64,000 nucleotides of DNA from Halalkalibacter sp. APA_J-10(15) (GTDB lineage Bacteria; Bacillota; Bacilli; Bacillales; Bacillaceae_D): contig NZ_JALKEV010000006.1 of the NCBI RefSeq assembly GCF_023017105.1, forward strand, positions 124,001 to 188,000, in the 5' to 3' direction. Of this stretch, positions 54,593 to 63,808 are shown piece by piece (the first letter of the stretch is position 1; each line of letters opens with the position of its first letter). The translations under genes were made by a program, and so were the position numbers. The notes beneath the pieces were generated by a model. It searched no databases. It was not told the origin of the DNA and saw only the letters and a program-made list of their open reading frames with translations.

Positions 54593-55450
54593 TTGAAAAA
54601 GAGTCGATTGTTTATTTTTTTTCTAATCATTAGCGTACTTTGTTTATTCATTATTTTCTTCCATTCTCAAAACAACTCCCTTGTCGTTACAGAAATCCAG
54701 GTTCAGTCTGAACAAATCCCGATCGGCTTTAACGAATTTACCATTGTCCAATTATCAGACCTTCACAATAAAAACTTTTCAAATGACCAACAAGTTTTAC
54801 TCAAAAAAGTCAATCATACAAATCCAAGTTTAATTGTATTTACAGGAGATTTAGTTGATTCAAAAAAGGATAATAACACACCTAGTCTTCTATTAATGGA
54901 GGAATTAGTGCAAATAGCTCCTACTTATTTTGTAACAGGAAACCACGAATGGTGGGCTGGCAATTTTGAAGAATTAGAGAATTCCTTAGTCAATATAGGT
55001 GTTCATGTAATGAGAAATTCAGTTGTTGAACTGATAAATAATCAGGATGTTATTCAAATGATTGGTATTGATGATCCAGCACACGCTAAGGGGCATGATT
55101 CAGAGCGTACTATCACAGAAATGTTTATTTTAGAAGCTATTACTGAACTCGAGGCAAATCATTTTCAAATTTTATTAGCTCATCATCCAGAAATGCTACC
55201 GCTTTATTCGGAATATGACTTTGATTTAGTTTTATCCGGGCATGCACATGGTGGACAAATGAGAATTCCTTTTATTGGGGGGCTGGTTGCTCCTAATCAA
55301 GGCTTCTTACCGAAATATACTTCTGGAGAACACGTACTAAACGATACGACAATGATTGTCAATAGAGGTCTTGGAAATAGCGTGATTCCATTACGTCTAT
55401 TTAATCGTCCTGAAATCGTAGTCGTTACACTTAAATCTATTACGAACTAG
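54593..55450 (+). CDS. membrane-anchored metallophosphoesterase (YkuE-like)
   Basis: A 285-residue calcineurin-like phosphoesterase. An N-terminal membrane anchor (LFIFFLIISVLCLFIIFF) is followed by the metal-binding motifs LSDLHN, FTGDLVD, GNHEWW, LLAHHPE and SGHAHGGQ, all intact. B. subtilis YkuE, a wall-associated phosphoesterase, has a similar layout. The start is TTG at 54593 after GAGGTGAG. It is the only plus-strand gene in the island and is probably unrelated to pectin use. The substrate is unknown. Confidence 0.85.
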   Translation: MKKSRLFIFFLIISVLCLFIIFFHSQNNSLVVTEIQVQSEQIPIGFNEFTIVQLSDLHNKNFSNDQQVLLKKVNHTNPSLIVFTGDLVDSKKDNNTPSLLLMEELVQIAPTYFVTGNHEWWAGNFEELENSLVNIGVHVMRNSVVELINNQDVIQMIGIDDPAHAKGHDSERTITEMFILEAITELEANHFQILLAHHPEMLPLYSEYDFDLVLSGHAHGGQMRIPFIGGLVAPNQGFLPKYTSGEHVLNDTTMIVNRGLGNSVIPLRLFNRPEIVVVTLKSITN

Positions 55451-55462
55451 AATATAGCTGTA

Positions 55463-55494
55463 GAGCTTGGAATAAAATCCAAGCTCGACTTTTA
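55463..55494 (+). terminator. terminator after the phosphoesterase gene
   Basis: GAGCTTGGA (55463-55471) pairs with TCCAAGCTC (55478-55486) and is followed by GACTTTT on the plus strand. It also lies beyond the convergent GH43 gene. Confidence 0.75.
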
Positions 55495-55519
55495 CTCATT
55501 AAACGCATAACCTTAATCT

Positions 55520-57229
55520 TTATTGCTCTTGTTTTCTTCTTTTATATAAGTAGGTAATACCACCAACGAACAATAATAAGATTCCAATTAATAGGAACTG
55601 ATATAAATTAGTTGCCGTATCTGGAAGAGGACCTTTACGATCTCCTCCTGGTGGCGGCTCTTCTCCTCCTGGTGGCGGCTCTTCTCCTCCTGGTGGCGGC
55701 TCTTCTCCTCCTGGTGGCGGCTCTTCTCCTCCTGGTGGTGGCTCTTCTCCTCCTGGCGGCGGCTCTTCTCCTCCTGGCGGCGGCTCTTCTCCTCCTGGCG
55801 GCGGCTCTTCTCCTCCTGGTGGCGGCTCTTCCCCTCCTGGTGGCGGCTCTTCTCCTCCTGGTGGCGGCTCTTCTCCTCCTGGTGGCGGCTCTTCTCCTCC
55901 TGGCGGCGGCTCTTCTCCTCCTGGCGGCGGCTCTTCTCCTCCTGACGGCGGCTCTTCTCCTCCTGGCGGCGGCTCTTCTCCTCCTGGCGGCGGCTCTTCT
56001 CCTCCTGGCGGCGGCTCTTCTCCTGATTGCTCAATGACATGAACAAAGGCCATCGCCATTAATGCACCATCCACTGTTGTTACTGTTATAGTAGCTGTTC
56101 CAACTTCAAGACCAATCATTTCACCTTCGTTATTAATCTCAACAATAGCTGGATCATTCGAAGTCCAAACAACCTGTTGATTGGTTGCATTTGTTGGATA
56201 GATATTTGCATGTAATGAGACTTCTTCCCCCACATTTAATATTACATCACTTTCGTCAAGCTCAATGCTCGTAACTGCTACATCATTTGATTCTTGAATA
56301 CGTGGTAATGTCACTTGTAAATTCTCATATTCTGAACTAGTAATTGGTAATACTGATCCATGACGTGCATTTGCTGGGAATGTATAGCTACTTGGTACAG
56401 ACCATTCACCCGAGTCTAAATCTGTTGATTCTAAAGGTACATATCCTCTACCGCCAAACTCATCAACAAATAAATACCACTTCTCTTCCTCATTCGATTT
56501 GAAAATGATTGGCCCTTCCGTATGCCCAACATCAGGACGTCCCACCCCTTCTCTAATCATGTCAAAATCCGAATCAAAGATCGAATCGCCAACTTCCTGG
56601 AAAATATATTTTCCATTAGGAGCTTGGTTGGAATTGTTTCGTTCATCTTTAGAAAAACGATATATTTGCCCATCATGCTCAATCATAGTCGTATCAATAA
56701 TCGAGTATCCTCGATCAATGTAAATGTTAGGATCACTAAACGTATAAAAATCTCTCGTTGTCGTATACATCATTCGATTGTGAGTTGCACCCGTTTGTCG
56801 ATGTGCTTCATCTTCATATAACTTCGAGGCCCAGAAGATCACATATTCTCCTTTTTCATCATCATAAAATATTTCAGGTGCCCATGTATTTCCAGCTTCA
56901 GGAGGGGCAACTTCAACCTTCCGTTGTTCTGACCAATTAATTAAGTCGTTTGATTCCCAAACCATAATAGAACGACTACCATTCGTTTGTGCTCCATGCC
57001 AATCCCAATTTCCATAGATTCTTAAATCAGTTGCGATCATATAGAAGCGATCACCTTCTGGTGCACGAATGATAAACGGATCACGTACTCCTTGATCTCC
57101 TAACTGTGAAGTAATAACAGGTTGATCATCGTTCAAATCATTATAATGTAGGGGATCGTTTCCTTCGCTTAAAGCAAAGTATATTTGCTCGCCATCAGAT
57201 CGTCCTTCTCCCTTCATATAACTGAACAA
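55520..57229 (-). pseudogene. GH43 - Ig-like - repeat - LPDTA wall anchor: 3' part of a TAG-interrupted gene
   Basis: This open frame (569 residues from a TTG at 57229) holds a GH43 five-blade beta-propeller (about 1-310) with catalytic Asp50 in GVRDPFII, Asp179 in IIDTTMIEHD and Glu238 in HTEGPI. A BIG2-type Ig domain (about 317-400), 18 EEPPPGG heptads and a sorting signal (LPDTA, hydrophobic span, KRRKQEQ) follow. It has no signal peptide, so it could not be exported or anchored alone. It is in the same frame as the upstream gene and separated from it only by a TAG codon. The residues between that codon and the TTG (KELEGYLFSY) continue the GH43 fold. It is therefore the downstream part of one gene of about 2045 codons. 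The LPDTA form suits class D-type sortases. Confidence 0.85.
55643..56020 (-). repeat. 18 tandem 21-bp units encoding EEPPPGG
   Basis: Eighteen uninterrupted 21-base units encode the heptad EEPPPGG. They differ mainly at a few synonymous positions (GGT/GGC-type changes) and at one Pro-to-Ser substitution. The resulting 126-residue Pro/Gly/Glu segment would span the cell wall between the enzyme and its LPDTA anchor. High identity indicates recent expansion and probable length variation between strains. Confidence 0.95.
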
Positions 57230-57247
57230 ATAGCCTTCTAATTCCTT

Positions 57248-57250
57248 CTA
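57248..57250 (-). other. in-frame TAG interrupting the giant GH43 gene
   Basis: The codon context on the minus strand is CTG CCT GAA TAG AAG GAA TTA GAA GGC TAT. Upstream and downstream frames are in phase (61657 and 57229 differ by a multiple of three). The stop lies exactly in the linker between an Ig-like domain and a GH43 domain. The corresponding linker before the first GH43 domain (KDPGEVEYDAYFFSY) is uninterrupted. Confidence 0.9.
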
Positions 57251-60200
57251 TTCAGGCAGCTCCTTAACTGTAGCTAGGAACCCTTTCTTAATCACTTCTT
57301 CACCTTTCGTAATCGTTGCTATGAGTTTTACTTGCTGATCACCTTCTCCGTGTGCTGGACGAGTGACTTCCCCTGATTCAGAAATGATCTCAGGATTTTC
57401 TGAATGCCAAGTCATTTCCGATCCATTTTCACCACTTGTCGGTAATGTGAGATGACCTCGTACGTCTCTAATATGATGAATGTATAGAGCTCTAGCATCT
57501 TCAATTAGCTCTTCATATTCACTAGGCAAATGTAAGACCCTTACTGTAAACTTCTTTTCAACAGATTGAACTCCATCAGAGACCGTTAATGTAAGTGTCA
57601 CCTCTTTATCTCCCTCTTCATAAGAAGGTCTACTCACAAATCCTTCATTAGTTATAATTGAAGAATCATTAGACTCCCATTTAAAAGTCATACCATATGC
57701 ACCTTCACTAGGAAGAGATAAAGAATACATGACTTCTTCTTCATTTAAATTATTTGCTAAAATGTCACTAAAGCCGATTTGATTAGCGACATGTTCCACT
57801 AAAAACCCTTTTAAATCTTCTGCTTTAGCTGCTGATTCTACACTTAATTTCTCCACATCATCAGGCGATAGCGCACCATCATAGATTTGGAATTCGGCTA
57901 TCATTCCTCCAAAATAAGGATCACTACTATAGAATGATCGACCAATAAACCCACTTGGCCCGGAAGTATTTGCAATCTCCTCTATCGTATAGCCATTTGT
58001 TGAACCAGAAGCTACCTCTTCACCATCGATATACAATGTAAGCGATTCTTCCTCACCGTCCATTACTGCAGTCACTAGCTTCCATTCATTAGCTGTTAAT
58101 GGTCCAGTTGTCGCATTAGCATGCGCTTCATTTTGCCAGCTAGTGACCCCTAATCCGACCCGTGCTTCTCGATCACCTGAATTTCGGCTCGGTGTCGTAA
58201 ACAAATATTTCTGATCATCCTGACCTAAGGCAAAGATCCACTCTGCTTCTCGATCACCTTTCCAATTCACTAATGATGAAACAGTCACACTATCTAAACC
58301 ATCTAATACCCCTACAGGAAGCTCAATGTAAGACTGTACATCTCCTCCTTCAAAGTTTATTGCGCCGGCTTGATTTCCTTGAATCCAATCTCCACGCTCT
58401 CGGTTGACCCATTGTCCATTAAACGAGCCAGTTTGATCAGGAACCGTCGTTTCATTAATATCAGCCATATCATAATGTAAAATTAAATTAGACTCCGGCT
58501 CTTCAATTGGAATTGACCCATCTTCGTCTGCCAACTGAATAACCTCTTCGCTTGATAATGCTCGGTTGTAAATATGAAACTCATCGAATAAACCGTTAAA
58601 ATACGGATGTGTATCTAGCCTTGACTTACCTAAATAATTCATTTTCGTTTCCATTAGCATTCTTGGCTCAACATTAAATGTAGAGCTTCTAGATACCTCT
58701 TCTCCGTTCACATAAAGAACAGCATCAAAGCCGTCAATTGTAATCGCTACATGCTGCCATTGACTTGTTGATAAACGCTGTGCGTTGAGCGCATATTTAT
58801 AACTATTTGCTAATGGTGTCTGCTCATTACTGAACTTCTCTGTAAAAGGCGTGACAACGGCAAACTCTAACTGATTTGAATCTCCCTGTGTACTTAAATA
58901 CATAGTATTTCGGTTTACAATTCGTCCAGTATCTGAAGCAAAGTCAAAAATGCGTTGATTCGCTTTGTTTTCCTTTACCTTTACCCAAGTTGACATCGTC
59001 ATACTTTCTAAATTCAAATCTTGTATCAGATTTTCAGGTAACTCAACATACCCAGTATCTCCATCTAACTCAACAGCTCCAGACGAAGACCCAATTGTCT
59101 CATTTGTTGTAATAGTTGCTCCACCTTGTAAACTTGCATCAAAACCATTCCCTGAGACATCCCTAACTATTGTCCCTTCTACATCATTCGGATCAAACGA
59201 ATATCGAACGACAGGCTCTTCGACTGGAGTAGGACCTGGTATTGCATAATGTTCCTGTACACGGTTATACTCATCACGAGTAATCGGGATAACCGTTCCA
59301 TGTCTCGGTCCTGGTGGTAAAGCATAATCTGATGAAGGTAATAAATTGTCGACAAACTGCTGACCATCTTCTAAATTATCTGACCAACGTACATGGTAAG
59401 GCCATGAATCTAAAAACAAATACCACTTATCTTCATGAATATCTTTAAAAACCGTTTGTCCTTCATTATTCCCTTGATGGCCAATTAAGCCTCGGTTCCC
59501 ATCACGAGTACCTTCAATTAGTTCAAACTGAAAGCCATTATCTTCAATACCATCTGCATCATAGAAAATATGTGGTGCCTTCTCATAATACACCCTATAA
59601 TTCACTTCACTTTTTGTAAATCGGTACAGTGTATCATCATGCTCAATAAAGGTCGTATCAATCGTTGGAAAGCCGTCATCTATAAAAACTTTCGGCTCTG
59701 AAAAGGTGTGAAAGTCACGGGTCGTAGCATAATACATCACATTATATTGACCTGCAGGTCGTCCATTAGGGTAATCGCCATACGTATCTTCATTTTTCAT
59801 TGACGAAGCCCAAAATACAACATAATCACCTGTATTCGGATCATAAAAAGCCTCTGGAGCCCAAGTGTTACCACCTTTTTCTGGAGCGACTTTCACCATG
59901 CGTTGCTCACTCCAATTCACTAAGTCATCTGACTCCCAGATCATTAAATAGTGACTACCTGTTATTTGTGCTTGATCAAAGTTCGTACTTTCTCCCATTT
60001 TCAAATCTGTTGCAAGCATATAAAACTTATCGCCTTCTGGGGATCGAATGATAAACGGATCACGTAATCCTTCTTCACCCATTGTCGACTGTATAACCGA
60101 TTGTCCATTGTTCAATGCTCTCCACATTAAAGGGTCTTCTGCAGTTGCAAAGGAGATTTCTTCCCCACCTTCATATTCGCCGGTAAAATAAGAAAAGAAA

Positions 60201-61657
60201 TAAGCATCATACTCGACTTCACCAGGATCTTTTAATACATTCACTTCAAACTCTCGTTGTTCAAATACGTCATCTAATGCGATTGTAGCCGTTAACGTAA
60301 CTGCTACATCTTCACTTTGTCTAGTTACCCACCCTAATTGTTCTAATTGCCCTTCAGCTTCTTCTGTTCCTTTAATAATAGATGGGTGTGAAGACTCCCA
60401 CGTAATCTTTGAATCGTGCTCACCCTCAATTGGTAAATGAAGATTCCCTTTCACTTGCTCTTGATTATAAATAGAAATAGCATTTGCATCAGATTGAACC
60501 TTATATTCATCTGTCCACTCTTGAAGGACAATTACTGTAAATGTCTTTGTAACCGATAACCCTTCATAATGAAGAGTTGCAGATAAATCAATCATCGTAT
60601 CCCCATCCTCAACACTTGGACGAGTTACAGCCCCATTGTGAGAAAGAACATCAGGATGACTAGACTCCCAATCAATCTCAACACCATGCTTACCTAGAGT
60701 AGGTAATGATACATGACGAGTGACATGGTCTAAATCCTCATCTTGTTCTGAAAGATACGGTATTAAATCTAGAGATTCGTAAGCATCTTGCAAAACAAGT
60801 TCATGAATAGAGGTTATTTGAGCCAATGTATTTGTATAAAGCTCCTCTATTTGTACGTTTGATAGAGCTTCGTCATACACACGAAAATCTCCAATCACTC
60901 CTTTAAAATAAGGATCATTTTCAAAAATAGATTTTCCGATAAAGCCTGAAAATGAAGCACTATCATCAATAATATTCGCTAATTGCTTGCCTTGTGCTGA
61001 TCCGGACGCGACTTCCTCACCATTAACAAATAAACTTAATGTATCCTCAGAGCCTGAGAACACAACGGTAACGACTTCCCAGCTATTAGATCTCAAGCCT
61101 TCGTTGCTTCTCATTAACGTTTCATTCCTCCAGCCAGCCTCTGAAATACCAGTTGCTGCTACATTGCTATTTTCAATTCCATGTCTCGGTGTCGCAAAAA
61201 AGTAAGCGTTACCATTTTCGATATCATCCGATACTTTCCCCAGCCCAAAGATCCAACGGTTTTGACCATCATTTTCCCAATTCACTAGCGCAGAAATTGT
61301 TACATCCTCTACTCCTTCAAGAATATCCTCACCTTCAGGACTTTTAGGAATTTCAATAAATCCACTATTCGAATTCGTTCCTCCGCCATTAAACGAAACA
61401 AATCCCCCTTCTTCATTATGAAGAATTTGACCATTTTCAGGGTTTTTAAATAGACCGTCAAATTGTTGTCCACTTTCTGATACATCCCTTACTTTTATAA
61501 CCCCATCTTCTTCCGCATATGAAGACATATTGTAATGTAGGATTAATGAATCTTCTTCTGTATTTGCTAGAATTGGTGCTGGGTTTATCATAGAAGGGAA
61601 TAGCAATAGAACGATTAAACTAATAGACAACCACTTTTGCTTCATTATTCGATTCAT
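57248..61657 (-). CDS. secreted multidomain GH43 enzyme (LamG, Ig-like, GH43, two LamG, Ig-like)
   Basis: A secreted protein of 1469 residues. A signal peptide (about 1-31) is followed by a LamG/concanavalin-like domain (about 38-275), two atrophied bacterial Ig-like domains (about 290-378 and 390-475) and a GH43 beta-propeller (about 485-805). Two more LamG domains (about 815-1035 and 1050-1270) and two Ig-like domains (about 1275-1465) follow. GH43 residues are Asp533 (GLRDPFII), Asp667 (TIDTTFIEHD) and Glu732 (NEGQTVF). GH43 enzymes act on arabinose- or xylose-containing side chains; arabinofuranose is likely next to a furanose-type importer. The frame ends at a TAG after which a second GH43 continues in phase. 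Confidence 0.9.
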   Translation of the reverse strand: MNRIMKQKWLSISLIVLLLFPSMINPAPILANTEEDSLILHYNMSSYAEEDGVIKVRDVSESGQQFDGLFKNPENGQILHNEEGGFVSFNGGGTNSNSGFIEIPKSPEGEDILEGVEDVTISALVNWENDGQNRWIFGLGKVSDDIENGNAYFFATPRHGIENSNVAATGISEAGWRNETLMRSNEGLRSNSWEVVTVVFSGSEDTLSLFVNGEEVASGSAQGKQLANIIDDSASFSGFIGKSIFENDPYFKGVIGDFRVYDEALSNVQIEELYTNTLAQITSIHELVLQDAYESLDLIPYLSEQDEDLDHVTRHVSLPTLGKHGVEIDWESSHPDVLSHNGAVTRPSVEDGDTMIDLSATLHYEGLSVTKTFTVIVLQEWTDEYKVQSDANAISIYNQEQVKGNLHLPIEGEHDSKITWESSHPSIIKGTEEAEGQLEQLGWVTRQSEDVAVTLTATIALDDVFEQREFEVNVLKDPGEVEYDAYFFSYFTGEYEGGEEISFATAEDPLMWRALNNGQSVIQSTMGEEGLRDPFIIRSPEGDKFYMLATDLKMGESTNFDQAQITGSHYLMIWESDDLVNWSEQRMVKVAPEKGGNTWAPEAFYDPNTGDYVVFWASSMKNEDTYGDYPNGRPAGQYNVMYYATTRDFHTFSEPKVFIDDGFPTIDTTFIEHDDTLYRFTKSEVNYRVYYEKAPHIFYDADGIEDNGFQFELIEGTRDGNRGLIGHQGNNEGQTVFKDIHEDKWYLFLDSWPYHVRWSDNLEDGQQFVDNLLPSSDYALPPGPRHGTVIPITRDEYNRVQEHYAIPGPTPVEEPVVRYSFDPNDVEGTIVRDVSGNGFDASLQGGATITTNETIGSSSGAVELDGDTGYVELPENLIQDLNLESMTMSTWVKVKENKANQRIFDFASDTGRIVNRNTMYLSTQGDSNQLEFAVVTPFTEKFSNEQTPLANSYKYALNAQRLSTSQWQHVAITIDGFDAVLYVNGEEVSRSSTFNVEPRMLMETKMNYLGKSRLDTHPYFNGLFDEFHIYNRALSSEEVIQLADEDGSIPIEEPESNLILHYDMADINETTVPDQTGSFNGQWVNRERGDWIQGNQAGAINFEGGDVQSYIELPVGVLDGLDSVTVSSLVNWKGDREAEWIFALGQDDQKYLFTTPSRNSGDREARVGLGVTSWQNEAHANATTGPLTANEWKLVTAVMDGEEESLTLYIDGEEVASGSTNGYTIEEIANTSGPSGFIGRSFYSSDPYFGGMIAEFQIYDGALSPDDVEKLSVESAAKAEDLKGFLVEHVANQIGFSDILANNLNEEEVMYSLSLPSEGAYGMTFKWESNDSSIITNEGFVSRPSYEEGDKEVTLTLTVSDGVQSVEKKFTVRVLHLPSEYEELIEDARALYIHHIRDVRGHLTLPTSGENGSEMTWHSENPEIISESGEVTRPAHGEGDQQVKLIATITKGEEVIKKGFLATVKELPE

Positions 61658-61787
61658 ATTTTTCCTCCTTCAAAATTCTTTACTATACATAGACATAAAA
61701 GGTCACCTTAAAGATTAAAACCAAACTTTTTCAATGCCCTTTAAACATAACCTTCTTCCGTACGATTACTCACACCCCCTTCAAAAA

Positions 61788-62774
61788 CTAATGAGCTGAA
61801 ACTGTTTCTTTCTTATGATCAGTCCTCATAACGATGATACGTTGAAGGACAATGAATAAAAGCAGTAATAATCCAATCGCAATTCGCGTCCACCAGGCAC
61901 TAAGTGACCCTTCAAAAACAATAAGTGATTGAATCGTCCCCAAAATAAGAACACCTACAACACTTCCGGCAACATATCCAACTCCACCGGTTAATAAAGT
62001 CCCACCAATAACGACAGCAGCTATTGCATTTAATTCAAACCCATTAGCATGTAAGCCATAGCCTGATAACATATAAAAGGTGAAAACAATTCCTGCTAAT
62101 GAAGCTGTAAAGCCACTTAATGTATAAACCATGATTTTTGTTCTCCCAACCGGAAGCCCCATTAACATTGCAGACTGCTCACTTCCTCCAATCGCATAAA
62201 CATTACGACCAAACTTTGTATAGTGAGTAATAAAAATAGCTGCTACAACAACAATCAAAGCGATAAGGACACTGTAAGAAAGAAAATAATCACCTACATA
62301 GATTCTTGTACTCGCCATGTATTTAAAGAAATCATGATCGATCGTAATCGTTTGCACACTTATTACAAAGCTTAACCCTCTTGCTAAAAACATCCCTGCC
62401 AGTGTTACGATGAAAGGCTGTAATTGAAAATAATGAATACAACAGCCCATTAAGAATCCCAGCACAGGACCGACTAATAGGGCTATAGGAATGACTAACC
62501 AAACAGGCACTCCTTGAACAAGCAAACTAGCAACGACCATGCTCGTCAAAGCAATGACCGATCCAACTGATAAATCAATTCCACCAGATAAGATAACAAA
62601 TGTCATTCCAACCGCCACAATAATCAAAAAAGCATTATCGACAAATAAATTAAGAAACACTTGCGGTGACGAAAAGTTATCATATCTCACTAATCCAAAT
62701 ACATACATAAGTAAAAAAAGACCAATTGTAATAAACACCGGAATAAGCCGTTTATTTATGTGTAATAGATTCAA
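61788..62774 (-). CDS. yjfF: sugar ABC transporter permease, YjfF type
   Basis: A 328-residue CUT2-type (RbsC-like) permease with about eight to ten membrane segments and the block VILSGGIDLSVGSVIAL. It also has FIVTLAGMFLARGLSFVIS and VVIGGTLLTGGVGYVAGSVVGVL. As second permease of a pair after a YtfT-like protein it matches YjfF of the E. coli galactofuranose importer YtfQRT-YjfF. The start is TTG at 62774, overlapping the previous stop codon, with GGAG ten bases upstream. Substrate: probably furanose sugars released by the neighbouring GH43 enzyme. Confidence 0.86.
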   Translation of the reverse strand: MNLLHINKRLIPVFITIGLFLLMYVFGLVRYDNFSSPQVFLNLFVDNAFLIIVAVGMTFVILSGGIDLSVGSVIALTSMVVASLLVQGVPVWLVIPIALLVGPVLGFLMGCCIHYFQLQPFIVTLAGMFLARGLSFVISVQTITIDHDFFKYMASTRIYVGDYFLSYSVLIALIVVVAAIFITHYTKFGRNVYAIGGSEQSAMLMGLPVGRTKIMVYTLSGFTASLAGIVFTFYMLSGYGLHANGFELNAIAAVVIGGTLLTGGVGYVAGSVVGVLILGTIQSLIVFEGSLSAWWTRIAIGLLLLLFIVLQRIIVMRTDHKKETVSAH

Positions 62775-63808
62775 GTCATTGTCACTCCTTTCCCCTTTTC
62801 CTTCATAGGCTTATTACGAGAGAACACACTCGATATTTTCTTTCTAAATTGTGGGGATTGAAGAAGGCAAACGAGTAAGACGACTAAAGCTTTTACAACT
62901 AAAATAATATCTGCTGGAACCCCAATTGAATAAATCGTTGTTGTTAAGCTTTGAATAATAAGGGCACCGATCACTGTCCCCATTAAATAGAACCTTCCTC
63001 CCATTAATGAAGTACCGCCGATAACGACTGCTAAAATCGCATCAAGTTCATACCATAAGCCTGCATTGTTTCCATCTGCACTCATGACATTCGAGCTCAA
63101 TATCAATCCTGCAATTCCAGCACATAATCCACAAAACATGTAAACCATTAAGATGACATTTTTTGATTGGATACCTGCTAAGCGGCTCGCAGTCGGATTT
63201 CCACCTACTGATTCAATAAATAATCCGATAGCGGTTTTTCGAGTCAGATACATTGCAATGAATAGAACAAATAGAACGATAAAAATCGAGAAAGGTAACA
63301 TCAATAAATACCCTCCTCCTATAAATGAATACGGAGAATAATACACAGTTGTAATCTGTCCATTCGTGATAAGTTGGGCAATTCCTCTACCGGCTACCAT
63401 TAGAATTAATGTCGCTACAATCGGTTGAATGCCTAGCCTAGAAATTAATAATCCATTCCAAAGTCCCGTCACAACCGCCAATAGCAGTGCAAACAAGATC
63501 GCTAGAAAAAGAGGTGTTAAACTGTCCGTTGATGCCCCAAAGCTCCCTCCGACAACAGTTGCAGCAATTGCCCCTGACATGGCAATAACTGATCCTACCC
63601 CTAAGTCAATCCCTTTTGTGGCGATGACAAGCGTCATGCCAATTGAAATAAGGATTAATGGTGCACCACGGTTTAAAATGTTAATTAAACTACCAGTCAA
63701 ATGCCCATTTCTCACTTCAATAATAAAAAAGCTTGGATTAATCACTAAATTAAAAAGTAAAATGAGGCCAAGCATAACAAGTGGCCAAAACAGCTTTGAT
63801 CTCATCAT
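62771..63808 (-). CDS. ytfT: sugar ABC transporter permease, YtfT type
   Basis: A 345-residue RbsC-like permease with the family blocks TLVIATKGIDLGVGSVIAMSGA, RLGIQPIVATLILMVAGRGIAQLITNGQ and AVVIGGTSLMGGRF. It follows the ATPase gene with a four-base overlap and is overlapped by the YjfF-like permease gene. This tight packing gives the order ATPase, YtfT, YjfF, then the giant GH43 gene 111 bases further on. The binding protein would lie beyond the window. Confidence 0.86.
   Translation of the reverse strand: MMRSKLFWPLVMLGLILLFNLVINPSFFIIEVRNGHLTGSLINILNRGAPLILISIGMTLVIATKGIDLGVGSVIAMSGAIAATVVGGSFGASTDSLTPLFLAILFALLLAVVTGLWNGLLISRLGIQPIVATLILMVAGRGIAQLITNGQITTVYYSPYSFIGGGYLLMLPFSIFIVLFVLFIAMYLTRKTAIGLFIESVGGNPTASRLAGIQSKNVILMVYMFCGLCAGIAGLILSSNVMSADGNNAGLWYELDAILAVVIGGTSLMGGRFYLMGTVIGALIIQSLTTTIYSIGVPADIILVVKALVVLLVCLLQSPQFRKKISSVFSRNKPMKEKGKGVTMT

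Noticed and set aside
55643-56020. CRISPR-like direct repeats
   Set aside because: The units are contiguous with no spacers and encode a protein heptad; no cas genes are near.
55588-56046. Long open frames in other phases and on the opposite strand across the heptad repeats (RRQEEKS and LLLLVAA patterns)
   Set aside because: They are by-products of a 21-base repeat that stays open in every phase. They have no ribosome site, and only the EEPPPGG phase joins real domains on both sides.
57248-57250. Pyrrolysine decoding of the TAG
   Set aside because: Nothing in the window suggests pylT or pylS. The neighbouring ytfT-like gene (TGA stop) and others use normal termination, and ppk ends in TAG as a true stop before a terminator.
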